This document shows positions 24,946 to 34,206 of a DNA stretch of 64,000 nucleotides, piece by piece (within the stretch, counting starts at the first letter, position 1; the number at the start of each line of letters is the position of its first letter). Location: assembly GCF_004307455.1 (NCBI RefSeq), contig NZ_SEWX01000006.1, positions 59,973-123,972 of the forward strand, in the 5' to 3' direction. This DNA is from Aquirufa nivalisilvae (GTDB lineage: Bacteria; Bacteroidota; Bacteroidia; Cytophagales; Spirosomataceae). The notes beneath the pieces are model-generated. The model was not told the origin of the DNA. It worked only from the letters and a program-made list of their open reading frames with translations, and did not search any database. Made by a program: the position numbers and the translations under genes.

Positions 24946-27074
24946 TATTTCTTTGCAGAAGGCTTGGCCGCTACTTTGGTAGGTAGTGGACCTAACACCC
25001 AGTCTGCCAATAGTTGTTGTGTTTCTTTTAAATACACATCTTTTGCATGCTTGTCTGCTGTGGATGCTTTTTTATCTTTATCTCCTTCTGGAGTATCAGC
25101 TGCTGAACCTGCAATATTATCCATCACAGCTTGCGACTCGTCTGGCTTTTTCTTTTGATCATCTAACTCCTTCTTACGCTTGTCGATTTGTAAGGAAATA
25201 GAATTCAATTCCTTAATTTTCTTCCAACGCTCAAAATCATCTTTCAATTTGATCAAATCTGGTTTCGATTTCAAACGTGCTTGGAAGCTCGTCTGCATTT
25301 TATTAATTAATCCTGGATTGATATTAGAAGTAATTTGATAGTTGGTTGGAGAGATCATATCCCATGGCAATGCACTCGGTTGAGAACTTTCCCCGAACTC
25401 TTCTGCTGAAAATGCCGAAGGCAAAGCAAAGTCAGGACTTACTCCTTTGTGCTGAGTAGAGCTACCATTAATACGATAGAATTTCTCCAAGGTAATTTTC
25501 AATTGACCTACTGGCTCCTTCTCATTATTCATGTAATTATCTAAATCTACCACTGACTGTACGGTACCTTTCCCATAAGATTGTTCTCCTACTATGATCC
25601 CTCTCTTATAATCTTGAATAGCTGCAGCAAAAATCTCAGATGCAGATGCAGAGAAACGGTTAATCAACACCGCCATGGGGCCATCATAAAATTGCTCTGG
25701 ATCTCTATCAACTTCCTGAGTAATCTTACCGTCGGATTGTTTTCTTTGCACCACAGGACCTTTAGGAATGAATAAACCTGTTAAATCCACTGCTTCAATC
25801 AAAGAACCTCCTCCATTATTACGCAGGTCAATGATCAACCCATCTACACCTTCGGTCTTAAACTCTGTCAAGAATTTCTTCACATCCGCCGAAGTGGATT
25901 TGAAATCCGATTCTCTTTTACGAGCCCCTTCAAAATCACGATAGAACATTGGGATAGTAATTAAACCTAATTTGATTTTCTTATCCCCTTGGTTATAGGT
26001 CAAAATTTCTTTTTTGGCCGTTTGCTCTTCTAACTTGATTTTCTCGCGGACCAAACGCACTTCTGTTCCCGGAGAACCAGTACCAGCACCCGCAGGCAAT
26101 AATTTCAAACGAACCACCGTGTTTTTCGGCCCACGGATCAACTTAACTGCATCGTCAGTAAACCAACCAATTACATCCACATAACTGCCATCATCTCCTT
26201 GAGCCACACCAATGATGCGGTCTTTGGGATTGATTTGTTTACTTCTAAAAGCAGGACCACCTGGAATCAAATCTTGAATAGTCACATAATCTCCTTCCAA
26301 ACGAAGTGTAGCACCAATGCCTTCAAAGCTTTGTGCCATGTCGGTATTGAATGCCTGAGCTGTCCGCGGAATCATATAAGAGGTATGCGGATCAATGCTT
26401 TCGGTATAAGCATTCATGAATACTTGAAAAACATCTTCCGAACGGGTACGTGCCAAGTATTTTTCGGAACGCTTATAACGCTCTTTCAGCTCACGCAAGG
26501 CTGTGGTATCTGCTTTTCCTGATATTCTCCAATCCAACAATTGTCTTTTCACGTCTTTGCGCCAAAAGTCATTGAGCTCTTCCTTAGAAGCCGCATATTT
26601 GACTTTTTCTCTACCTGGCTGATACGTTTCATCCACTGTAAAATCAGGTATTTTCTGTAAGATTTGATCAATATAAGCATAGCGCTCCTTCATGCGCTGC
26701 TGGTAACGATTATAAATGGCAAATGCTGAAGTCAAATCCCCTTCGTTCAACTGATCGTCGATGGTCAAACGGTATTTCTCCAATTCATCAATATCAGACG
26801 CAAGGAAGAAAACTTTGTTAGGGTCTAATTCTTTCAAATAGGCATCGTAGATTTTGGACGACAGCGAGTCGTTTACTGGGATTTTACGGTAATGGTAATT
26901 ACTTAAGATACCAAAGACCAATCGCTCTACTTTGCGCTGGGTTTCTGTGGGTTGTAAATCACCTTCTTGGTAAACAACCGATTTGGTTGAAGGGAAGGTT
27001 GTTTGATTTTTGCCGTGCAAAAACAATACCACCAAAAGTGATAGAGGGATTAAAATAGGCAGTATCTTTTTCAT
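24945..27074 (-). CDS. Carboxy-terminal processing protease (Prc/Tsp type, S41)
   Basis: 709 aa. N-terminal signal anchor (residues about 4-20), a helical N-domain, a PDZ domain (about 240-330, SFEGIGATLRLEGDY...GPAF), the S41 domain (about 365-560) and a long charged C-terminal region of the DUF3340 kind. Catalytic dyad: Ser477 in RFSASASEIF and Lys502 in SYGKGTVQ, spaced 25 residues apart as in E. coli Prc. It would act in the periplasm on misfolded or tagged envelope proteins and lipoproteins. The start lies 18 bases after the FKBP gene stop, so they form one operon. Confidence 0.92.
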   Translation of the reverse strand: MKKILPILIPLSLLVVLFLHGKNQTTFPSTKSVVYQEGDLQPTETQRKVERLVFGILSNYHYRKIPVNDSLSSKIYDAYLKELDPNKVFFLASDIDELEKYRLTIDDQLNEGDLTSAFAIYNRYQQRMKERYAYIDQILQKIPDFTVDETYQPGREKVKYAASKEELNDFWRKDVKRQLLDWRISGKADTTALRELKERYKRSEKYLARTRSEDVFQVFMNAYTESIDPHTSYMIPRTAQAFNTDMAQSFEGIGATLRLEGDYVTIQDLIPGGPAFRSKQINPKDRIIGVAQGDDGSYVDVIGWFTDDAVKLIRGPKNTVVRLKLLPAGAGTGSPGTEVRLVREKIKLEEQTAKKEILTYNQGDKKIKLGLITIPMFYRDFEGARKRESDFKSTSADVKKFLTEFKTEGVDGLIIDLRNNGGGSLIEAVDLTGLFIPKGPVVQRKQSDGKITQEVDRDPEQFYDGPMAVLINRFSASASEIFAAAIQDYKRGIIVGEQSYGKGTVQSVVDLDNYMNNEKEPVGQLKITLEKFYRINGSSTQHKGVSPDFALPSAFSAEEFGESSQPSALPWDMISPTNYQITSNINPGLINKMQTSFQARLKSKPDLIKLKDDFERWKKIKELNSISLQIDKRKKELDDQKKKPDESQAVMDNIAGSAADTPEGDKDKKASTADKHAKDVYLKETQQLLADWVLGPLPTKVAAKPSAKK

Positions 27075-27092
27075 ATACCGAGGTGCGTTATG

Positions 27093-27869
27093 TTATTTTT
27101 CGATAGCAATCAATTCAACTTCAAATATTAAAGCAGAGTAAGGTTTGATGGCTGCTCCACCACCTCGGATACCGTATGCTAATTCTTGAGGAATGTACAA
27201 TTTCCATTTAGAACCTACAGGCATCATCTGCAATGCTTCTACCCAACCAGGAATAACACCTGATACAGGGAAAGAAATTGGTTCTCCACGATCCACAGAT
27301 GAATCAAACACGGTTCCATCAATCAGAGTTCCATGATAATGTGTTTTAACCTTGTCGGATGAAGTAGGCTTGGGACCATCTCCTGCTTTGATGATTTGAT
27401 ATTGCAATCCGCTAGGTGTCACTAGAACGCCTGCTTTCTTTTTGTTTTCAGCTAAAAACTTTTCCCCAGCCTCTTTATTTGGTAAATATTGCTTGGCACC
27501 TTCTGCCATTTGTTTTTCCTGATTTCGCATCATGAAATTATTCACTACTTTTTGGCATTCTTGTTCGCTGAGGCTTAAAGTGTTACCTTGTGAAGCTGCA
27601 GCAAAACCTTTGGCTACGGTTTCAGGATTCAAAACCACATTTTGTGATTTGAAATTTTGAGCTACTAAAACTCCAACGGCATATGAAACGGAATCAATGG
27701 TGCTGGCAAAATGCGCCCCTCCATGAGGAGTTGCTTTTGCTTTAGAAGCTGGAGCAGCAGATTTAGTTGCTACTTTCGCTTTGACAGCAGGTTTTGTCTG
27801 AGCAAAAGTGGAAAAAGATAGAACAGTTAGTGAAAGAATAGTAGTTATTCGAACCAATGGAAATTTCAT
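27093..27869 (-). CDS. FKBP-type peptidyl-prolyl cis-trans isomerase (Mip/FkpA-like)
   Basis: 258 aa from the ATG at 27869 (MKFPLVRITTILSL), chosen because it gives a clean signal peptide ending near TFAQ; an in-frame start at 27890 would add 7 residues. An Ala/Lys-rich linker is followed by the Mip-type N-terminal dimerisation region (about 55-150, with NFMMRNQEKQMA) and the FKBP domain (about 165-258: YHGTLIDGTVFDSS, GVIPGWVEALQMMPVGS, IPQELAYG). Periplasmic folding catalyst and first gene of the run down to porD. Confidence 0.92.
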   Translation of the reverse strand: MKFPLVRITTILSLTVLSFSTFAQTKPAVKAKVATKSAAPASKAKATPHGGAHFASTIDSVSYAVGVLVAQNFKSQNVVLNPETVAKGFAAASQGNTLSLSEQECQKVVNNFMMRNQEKQMAEGAKQYLPNKEAGEKFLAENKKKAGVLVTPSGLQYQIIKAGDGPKPTSSDKVKTHYHGTLIDGTVFDSSVDRGEPISFPVSGVIPGWVEALQMMPVGSKWKLYIPQELAYGIRGGGAAIKPYSALIFEVELIAIEK

Positions 27870-28044
27870 AGAATTTATTAATATAGTCAAACAAAGCCTC
27901 TAAGATACAGAAAAATGGCTCTTTCTCAATTATTTTAACGCCATTTAACGGAACTGATATTGACCTAACGGCTAGTATCTAAAAAAAGTCTTATGAATTC
28001 ATACATTTTTTGCAATAGTTATGGGAATATTGAAATTTCATAAC

Positions 28045-28052
28045 TAATTTTG
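28045..28052 (+). promoter_or_regulatory. Possible -7 box (TAATTTTG) upstream of atpA
   Basis: TAATTTTG fits the TAnnTTTG consensus, 57 bases upstream of the atpA start and in the long (240-base) divergent region between the FKBP gene and atpA. A -33 TTG at the usual distance is not obvious. Confidence 0.35.
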
Positions 28053-28109
28053 CACCCGAAAATTTAGTTCAAAATAAGTATTTAACATCCCAGAAAACTC
28101 CATTTTAAC

Positions 28110-29690
28110 ATGGCATCAGTAAGACCAGACGAAGTTTCAGCCATCCTTAGGGAGCAATTATCTCAGGCTAAGACCCAAGCAGAATTAGAAGAAGTAGGTA
28201 CCGTACTCCAAGTGGGTGATGGTGTAGCTCGTATTTACGGGTTATCCAATGTACAAGCAGGTGAGTTGATCGTTTTTGAAAACGGACTTAAAGCATTGGC
28301 ATTGAACCTAGAAGAAGACAATGTGGGAGCCGTATTATTAGGCGAATCCACTTTGGTAAAAGAGGGCGATACCGTAAAGAGAACCAAGTTAATTGCTTCG
28401 GTTAAAGTGGGTGATGGCATTTTAGGTCGTGTAGTAAACACCTTAGGTGAGCCTATCGACGGAAATGGTCCTATCACTGGAGACTTATATGAAATGCCAT
28501 TGGAGCGTAAAGCACCAGGGGTAATTTTCCGTCAACCTGTAACTGAGCCTCTTCAAACAGGTATCAAAGCAATCGATGCCATGATTCCAGTAGGACGTGG
28601 TCAGCGTGAGTTAGTTATTGGTGACCGTCAAACAGGTAAAACAGCTGTTTGTATCGATACGATTATTAATCAAAAAGAATTTTACGATAAAGGTGAGCCT
28701 GTTTTCTGTATCTATGTAGCCATCGGTCAGAAAGCTTCTACCATCAAACAAGTAGAGCAAACATTGCGTAAAGCAGGTGCTATGGAGTATACGGTAATCG
28801 TTTCGGCGAGTGCGGCTGATCCAGCTCCGATGCAATTCTACGCTCCATTTACTGGTGCAGCGATTGGTGAATTCTTCCGTGATACAGGTCGTGCTGCTTT
28901 GGTTGTTTATGATGACCTTTCTAAGCAAGCCGTAGCTTACCGTGAAGTGTCCCTATTACTTCGTCGCCCACCAGGACGTGAAGCATATCCAGGTGACGTA
29001 TTCTATCTTCACTCGCGTTTATTGGAGCGTGCTGCTAAAGTGAATGCTTCAGATGCTATTGCTCAGTCGATGAACGACTTACCAGATTCTATCAAGCACT
29101 TGGTAAAAGGTGGTGGTAGCTTAACAGCTCTTCCGATCATTGAAACTCAAGCGGGTGACGTTTCTGCATATATCCCTACCAACGTAATTTCCATTACTGA
29201 CGGTCAGATCTTCTTGGAGTCTAACTTATTCAACGCAGGTATTCGTCCAGCGATCAACGTAGGTATCTCGGTATCACGTGTAGGTGGTAACGCACAGATT
29301 AAGTCGATGAAGAAAGTAGCAGGTACCTTGAAATTAGATCAAGCTCAATTCCGTGAATTGGAAGCTTTTGCTAAGTTCGGTTCTGATTTGGATGCTTCTA
29401 CTAAATTAACGATCGACCGTGGTCGTCGTAACTTAGAGATGTTGAAACAACCTCAATTCTCTCCACAACGTGTAGAAGATCAAGTAGCGATGATTTACTT
29501 GGCTACTACAGGTAACTTGGATAAAGTACCAGTAGAGAAAGTACGTGAATTTGAAAAAGATTTCATCCAAGTATTACGTGCCACTGAAAAAGCAACTTTA
29601 GATGCTTTAGGAGCAGGTAAATTTGATGATACCTTGACAGCTACACTGAAGCGTGTAGGAAATGAAGTAGCAGCTAAATACGCAGTTTAA
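28110..29690 (+). CDS. atpA: F1 ATP synthase alpha subunit
   Basis: 526 aa. Visible: the N-terminal beta-barrel region, the P-loop GDRQTGKTA at about residues 170-178, the nucleotide-binding-domain motif [15 protein letters not shown], and the alpha signature [14 protein letters not shown]. It forms the hexamer with beta and binds nucleotide at non-catalytic sites. Followed by atpG 14 bases later. The other F1Fo genes are not adjacent: upstream lies a divergent FKBP gene instead of atpB, atpE, atpF and atpH. Confidence 0.97.
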   Translation: MASVRPDEVSAILREQLSQAKTQAELEEVGTVLQVGDGVARIYGLSNVQAGELIVFENGLKALALNLEEDNVGAVLLGESTLVKEGDTVKRTKLIASVKVGDGILGRVVNTLGEPIDGNGPITGDLYEMPLERKAPGVIFRQPVTEPLQTGIKAIDAMIPVGRGQRELVIGDRQTGKTAVCIDTIINQKEFYDKGEPVFCIYVAIGQKASTIKQVEQTLRKAGAMEYTVIVSASAADPAPMQFYAPFTGAAIGEFFRDTGRAALVVYDDLSKQAVAYREVSLLLRRPPGREAYPGDVFYLHSRLLERAAKVNASDAIAQSMNDLPDSIKHLVKGGGSLTALPIIETQAGDVSAYIPTNVISITDGQIFLESNLFNAGIRPAINVGISVSRVGGNAQIKSMKKVAGTLKLDQAQFRELEAFAKFGSDLDASTKLTIDRGRRNLEMLKQPQFSPQRVEDQVAMIYLATTGNLDKVPVEKVREFEKDFIQVLRATEKATLDALGAGKFDDTLTATLKRVGNEVAAKYAV

Positions 29691-29704
29691 AAAATTAGAA
29701 TCGT

Positions 29705-30586
29705 ATGGCTTCCTTAAAAGAAGTAAGAAATAGAATCGTTTCAGTTAATTCGACGCAACAAATTACCAAAGCCATGAAAATGGTTTCGGCAGCGAAGTTG
29801 CGTCGTGCCACTGATGCCATTGTCCAAATGCGCCCTTATTCGAAGAAGTTATCAGAAATGATTGCGACAGTATCAGGACGTACGGATGCAGGGAAAGAAA
29901 ATCCATTCACTGAAGTACGTGAAATTAAAAACGTATTGATCTTAGTAGTAACTTCTGACCGTGGTTTGTGTGGTGCTTTTAATGCGAACATTGGTAAAGC
30001 AACCATTGCTTTAATTCAACAAAAATATGCGGCTTTGCACCAAGCAGGTCATGTAACGGTGATGCCATTGGGTAAAAAAGGGGGTGAATATTTGGGTCGT
30101 AGAGGCTACAAGCTAAACGCCGATCACCAAGATATTTACACCAAATTGAATTTTGGCAATGCCCGTTTAATTGGTGAAGAAGTATTGAATGGCTTTGCTG
30201 AGAAACAATACGACGTCGTAGAAATCGTTTTCAACGAATTCAAAAACGTAGCCACTCAAATCATTCGTACTGAACAATTATTGCCTTTGCAAGAAAGCAA
30301 TACTGGTGAGGTGAAACCTTCTGCTGTGGATTATATTTTTGAACCATCAGAAGCAGAAATCATCAATGAATTGATTCCAAAATCCATCAAATTGTCCATC
30401 TTCCGTGCTTTGTTAGAGTCCAATGCTTCTGAGCATGGTGCTCGTATGACAGCTATGGATAAGGCAACAGACAATGCTGGTGAATTGATCAAAGCTTTGA
30501 AATTAGAGTATAACCGTTCACGTCAAGCCGCTATTACCAACGAAATCCTAGAGATTGTAGGTGGTGCTGAGGCTTTATCTGCTTAG
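29705..30586 (+). CDS. atpG: F1 ATP synthase gamma subunit
   Basis: 293 aa. Starts MASLKEVRNRIVSVNSTQQITKAM, the conserved N-terminal helix of the rotor shaft, and ends with the conserved C-terminal helix (ALKLEYNRSRQAAITNEI). The middle shows TSDRGLCGAFNANI, the gamma hallmark. The gamma shaft couples proton flow to ATP synthesis. Directly downstream of atpA. Confidence 0.97.
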   Translation: MASLKEVRNRIVSVNSTQQITKAMKMVSAAKLRRATDAIVQMRPYSKKLSEMIATVSGRTDAGKENPFTEVREIKNVLILVVTSDRGLCGAFNANIGKATIALIQQKYAALHQAGHVTVMPLGKKGGEYLGRRGYKLNADHQDIYTKLNFGNARLIGEEVLNGFAEKQYDVVEIVFNEFKNVATQIIRTEQLLPLQESNTGEVKPSAVDYIFEPSEAEIINELIPKSIKLSIFRALLESNASEHGARMTAMDKATDNAGELIKALKLEYNRSRQAAITNEILEIVGGAEALSA

Positions 30587-30590
30587 ATTT

Positions 30591-31415
30591 ATGAAAAAGT
30601 TACTATTGTTTTTGGTATTGACGGCATTAGGAATGGATGCGAATGCGCAATCGTTCAAAGTCCCTACTCCTAGTCCATTGCAAACGATTAAACAAGAGTT
30701 TTCTTTATCATCCGTAGAGATCACTTATTCTCGTCCTGCCCTACGTGGCCGTAAGATTTTTGGTGATATCGTTCCTTTTGGAAAATTATGGAGAGCGGGT
30801 GCTAATGCTCCTACCAAAGTAACATTTGGTGAAGATGTGAAAATCATGGGCAAAAGCTTGAAAGCAGGTTCATACCAATTGATGATTAATCCTTCAGAAA
30901 AATCTTGGGAGATTATATTCAACAAAGGAACAGACGGTGTTTTCAATTACCACCCAGAGGAAAATGTATTGACAGTGACAGTTCCAACTGCTACTTTACA
31001 ATACCCTATGGAATCTTTGGCATATCAATTTGAACTAGTTGCAGCCAATAAGATGTTCATACAGATATCTTGGGAAAAGACCTTTGTATCTATTCCGGTA
31101 GAAACAGAGATTGATGCCAAGATTGCTGCTTCCATTGAAAAAGTGATGAGTGCTGATACTAAACCTTATTTTGAATCTGCTTCCTACTATTTTGAAACAG
31201 GACGTGATTTAAACAAGGCTTTGGAATGGGTAACTAAAGCTACAGCTTCGGATCCAAGTGCTTTTTGGGTATTCTATCTTAAAGCGAGAATTCAAGCGAA
31301 AATGGGTGATAAAGCGGGTGCCAAAGCAACGGCTTTGAAATCCATCGAATTGGCGAAAGCCGCAAAAAATGATGATTACGTAGCGCTTAATGAGAAATTA
31401 ATTAAGGGCTTATAA
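30591..31415 (+). CDS. DUF2911 protein with C-terminal TPR-like helices
   Basis: 274 aa from the ATG at 30591, 4 bases after the atpG stop. A signal peptide (ending near MDANAQ) leads to the DUF2911 domain: SSVEITYSRPALRGRK, VPFGKLWRAGANAPT, KAGSYQLMINPSE, all typical. The C-terminal 90 residues form TPR-like helices (YYFETGRDLNKALEWVTKA, DKAGAKATALKSIELAKAA). The role of DUF2911 is not known; the protein is probably periplasmic. The intergenic distance suggests co-transcription with atpA-atpG, which is likely fortuitous in function. Confidence 0.85.
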   Translation: MKKLLLFLVLTALGMDANAQSFKVPTPSPLQTIKQEFSLSSVEITYSRPALRGRKIFGDIVPFGKLWRAGANAPTKVTFGEDVKIMGKSLKAGSYQLMINPSEKSWEIIFNKGTDGVFNYHPEENVLTVTVPTATLQYPMESLAYQFELVAANKMFIQISWEKTFVSIPVETEIDAKIAASIEKVMSADTKPYFESASYYFETGRDLNKALEWVTKATASDPSAFWVFYLKARIQAKMGDKAGAKATALKSIELAKAAKNDDYVALNEKLIKGL

Positions 31416-31434
31416 AATAGAATCGCTTAATTTG

Positions 31435-31467
31435 AAAAAGCCTTTCTTAACGGGAAGGCTTTTTTTA
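31435..31467 (+). terminator. Intrinsic terminator after the DUF2911 gene
   Basis: AAAAAGCCTTTC pairs with GGAAGGCTTTTT around a short loop (TTAACG), followed by T-rich sequence. It lies between the DUF2911 stop and the hflX start, so it ends the atpA-atpG-DUF2911 transcript. Confidence 0.75.
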
Positions 31468-31475
31468 GCTTATAT

Positions 31476-32747
31476 ATGGGAGAAGAAAAGGGTTATAGTA
31501 CAGATAAAGAGCAAGAAACCGCCGTCTTAGTGGCCGTAACTACTCAAAAACAAAATGCACAGCAAACGGCTGAGTACCTAGCCGAACTTGCTTTTTTGGC
31601 CTCAACATCTGGGGTTCTGACCTTGCAAAGTTTTACTCAAAAACTAGCCAAGCCAGATAACCGTACCTATGTAGGTAAGGGAAAATTGGATGATGTGATT
31701 CGCTATGTGATTGACAAAGATGTGGATATGATCATCTTTGACGATGATTTGTCGCCCTCTCAAGTAAGAAACATTGAATACGAGATTTCATTATGTGGTA
31801 AGGAGATGAAGGTCTTGGACCGAAGTCTGTTGATCTTGAACATATTTGCACAAAGAGCTAAAACGGTACAAGCCAAAACTCAAGTAGAATTGGCTCAGTA
31901 CCAATACATGCTACCTCGTTTGACCCGCATGTGGTCTCACCTTTCCAAGCAACGTGGTGGGGTAGGTATGCGTGGTCCAGGAGAAAAGGAATTGGAAACT
32001 GACCGTCGTATTGCCAATGACCGCATTGCCTTTTTGAAGGAGAAATTGGAAGCTATAGACCGACAAACATTTACCCAGCGTAAGAACCGCGACCGCATGG
32101 TGCGTGTGTCATTGGTGGGTTATACCAACGTAGGGAAATCTACTTTGATGCAAAAATTGGCTAAGGCTGAAGTCTTTGCTGAAAATAAGTTATTTGCTAC
32201 GGTAGACTCAACGGTACGTAAAGTAAGTTGGGAAGGCATTCCATTCCTTTTGACCGACACCGTAGGTTTTATTCGTAAACTCCCTACCCTGCTGATTGAA
32301 TCCTTTAAATCTACTTTGGATGAGGTAAGAGAAGCGGATATACTCTTACACGTCGTTGACATTTCCCATCCAAATTTTGAGGAACAAATAGAAATCGTTC
32401 AAGGAATATTGAATGAAATGGGTGCGGGCGATAAGCCAACCATCCTAGTATTTAATAAGATTGACTTATTCCCAGTGGAAGACGTTTTCTTTGAAGGTGC
32501 AGCCTTGAATGAGGATGGAGAACCTGAATTGAGCAAGATGGATCGAGTAACTCAGTTCTTGAAACAGACCCACTGGCAAACCAATCAACCTAAAACTGTC
32601 TTTATTTCGGCTGAGCAAAAAAGCAATTTGAACGAATTGCGTGAAACCGTCATGAACCTAATCAAAGATAAGCACTACCAAATCTTCCCGAACTGGCTAA
32701 GCGGCAATCACTTGATGGGACATAGTGATGAGTATGTGCCGGAGTAG
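31476..32747 (+). CDS. hflX: GTPase HflX
   Basis: 423 aa. N-terminal HflX domain (about residues 20-185) with TYVGKGKLDDV and ELAQYQYMLPRLTRMWSHL, then RGGVGMRGPGEKELETDRR, the family's glycine-rich linker, then the G domain: GYTNVGKSTLMQKL (G1), DTVGFIRKLP (G3) and NKIDLF (G4). HflX binds and splits stalled or idle ribosomes. The start follows the terminator of the upstream gene. Confidence 0.94.
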   Translation: MGEEKGYSTDKEQETAVLVAVTTQKQNAQQTAEYLAELAFLASTSGVLTLQSFTQKLAKPDNRTYVGKGKLDDVIRYVIDKDVDMIIFDDDLSPSQVRNIEYEISLCGKEMKVLDRSLLILNIFAQRAKTVQAKTQVELAQYQYMLPRLTRMWSHLSKQRGGVGMRGPGEKELETDRRIANDRIAFLKEKLEAIDRQTFTQRKNRDRMVRVSLVGYTNVGKSTLMQKLAKAEVFAENKLFATVDSTVRKVSWEGIPFLLTDTVGFIRKLPTLLIESFKSTLDEVREADILLHVVDISHPNFEEQIEIVQGILNEMGAGDKPTILVFNKIDLFPVEDVFFEGAALNEDGEPELSKMDRVTQFLKQTHWQTNQPKTVFISAEQKSNLNELRETVMNLIKDKHYQIFPNWLSGNHLMGHSDEYVPE

Positions 32748-32939
32748 GTATTGGGAATGTAGAATTGGGATATTACTCAGTTTTTATAATTTTCGAAGAA
32801 TAAGCTTCCCCAAAGCTGCAATTTTTCAATAATTTGAAATCTGAATTTCATTTGAAAATATTTTAATTAAAAGTTTGATGCGATTATTAAGAATATACTT
32901 ATTTTAGCTATAAGTGTAACTTAAAAATTCCAATAGCAC

Positions 32940-34205
32940 CTATTTTAGATTGAAAAATCTAAGGCTTTGAGGAATTGATGGCACACCTACCCTCCCTATA
33001 TATGCCAAATATCTTTGGCGTAATTGATAAATATAAGGCGAATTTAGCTTAAAATCAGATCTCTTGTTTTCAAATTCTACTTTAGATTTAACCATTAATG
33101 ACGTTTCAAAATCAATTAAAGCAGACAAATTATGTTTATCAGCTTCAAATGGAAATGAAGGCAAAATATGAACTTTTATATTTCCATTATTGAACTCTTT
33201 AACTAAATCCTTCAATTTCCCTTTTAACACTTTATTCCCTAATTCATCTGTTTTAAATGAATTTGATTTCAAAGTTTCATAATCAATTTTCTCATACTCT
33301 CTTTTCTTCAAATATTCATCAAACTTGTTCTTGTTAAATACGAAAAAATCTAAATTAGTCTCTTTTTTATTATTTATATCACATTCAGGAGTAAATAGAA
33401 TAGCATACTCTTCATTGGTAAATTTAAAAATATCACCAGTCATCAAAGGAGCATTATCAACTAATTTTGTATAATAAATCCTATTATAAAGTTGTGCTAA
33501 TGACTTTTCTTTATTTTCATCACTAATTTCATTTAAACTAGCAGATATCTTTAAACCCTCTATTAATTGTTCATTTTGAATAATTGATTCATTTAATAAA
33601 TTTTGAAAAACTTGAATCACTTCCGAATTTGGGTCTCCTCCATCTTCTTTCGCAGTTAAATATATATCTTTTATCCAATTTGGATCCGCTTGTTCCAGCT
33701 CGGTAAAAATAGCTTGGGCAGACTGATTAATTGCTTGACTCCATACAAATGGTACAGATAAATGTTTATTTTTTTCTTCAAAATCTTTAATTCCTAAACT
33801 TATTTTATCAAATTCCAATCCAACATCATTACTAGAATCTTTTCTCTCAAAAAAAATCTTGCCAGGATACAAAGACTCTAATTCATTTTTAATATCAGTA
33901 GAAATATCATTCTGAGAATAAACATATACCAGAGAATAAATTTTACTAGCTTTCAAAAAGTTATACGAAGTTTCATCGGGTAATATGAAATCAGTCTCAT
34001 CACTCTCCTTTTCACGTTCAAAATTCCAATCAAGAATCAAAGCTTTAAAAGTTGAAATAGATCTAATTGTTTTTTCAAGAATTTTCAGATTATTAATAGG
34101 TAAAACAGAAAAAGTTCCATCTGAATTGAATTTATGAAACAGCTCGTTTTCAAGCCTATGGGAATCAAAAATATGGTCATCCACAAATAGAATAACTCCT
34201 TGCAT
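32940..34205 (-). CDS. Receiver-domain protein with unknown C-terminal domain
   Basis: 421 aa, last gene of the AT-rich operon. The N-terminal 125 residues form a receiver domain with all the phosphotransfer residues: Asp9/Asp10 (FVDDH), phospho-acceptor Asp59 (LILDW), Ser97 (YVYSQ) and Lys122 (FERK). The remaining 290 residues match nothing I can name. They contain a helical segment and a motif TGDIFKFTNEEYAILFTPECD (read as GDIFKF then FTPECD, near residues 265-285) that has the look of a conserved site with a Cys, then basic and aromatic C-terminal segments. It starts one base after the GHKL-kinase gene stop. Most likely the effector arm of that kinase. No DNA-binding helix-turn-helix is evident. 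Confidence 0.7.
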   Translation of the reverse strand: MQGVILFVDDHIFDSHRLENELFHKFNSDGTFSVLPINNLKILEKTIRSISTFKALILDWNFEREKESDETDFILPDETSYNFLKASKIYSLVYVYSQNDISTDIKNELESLYPGKIFFERKDSSNDVGLEFDKISLGIKDFEEKNKHLSVPFVWSQAINQSAQAIFTELEQADPNWIKDIYLTAKEDGGDPNSEVIQVFQNLLNESIIQNEQLIEGLKISASLNEISDENKEKSLAQLYNRIYYTKLVDNAPLMTGDIFKFTNEEYAILFTPECDINNKKETNLDFFVFNKNKFDEYLKKREYEKIDYETLKSNSFKTDELGNKVLKGKLKDLVKEFNNGNIKVHILPSFPFEADKHNLSALIDFETSLMVKSKVEFENKRSDFKLNSPYIYQLRQRYLAYIGRVGVPSIPQSLRFFNLK

Positions 34206-34206
34206 A

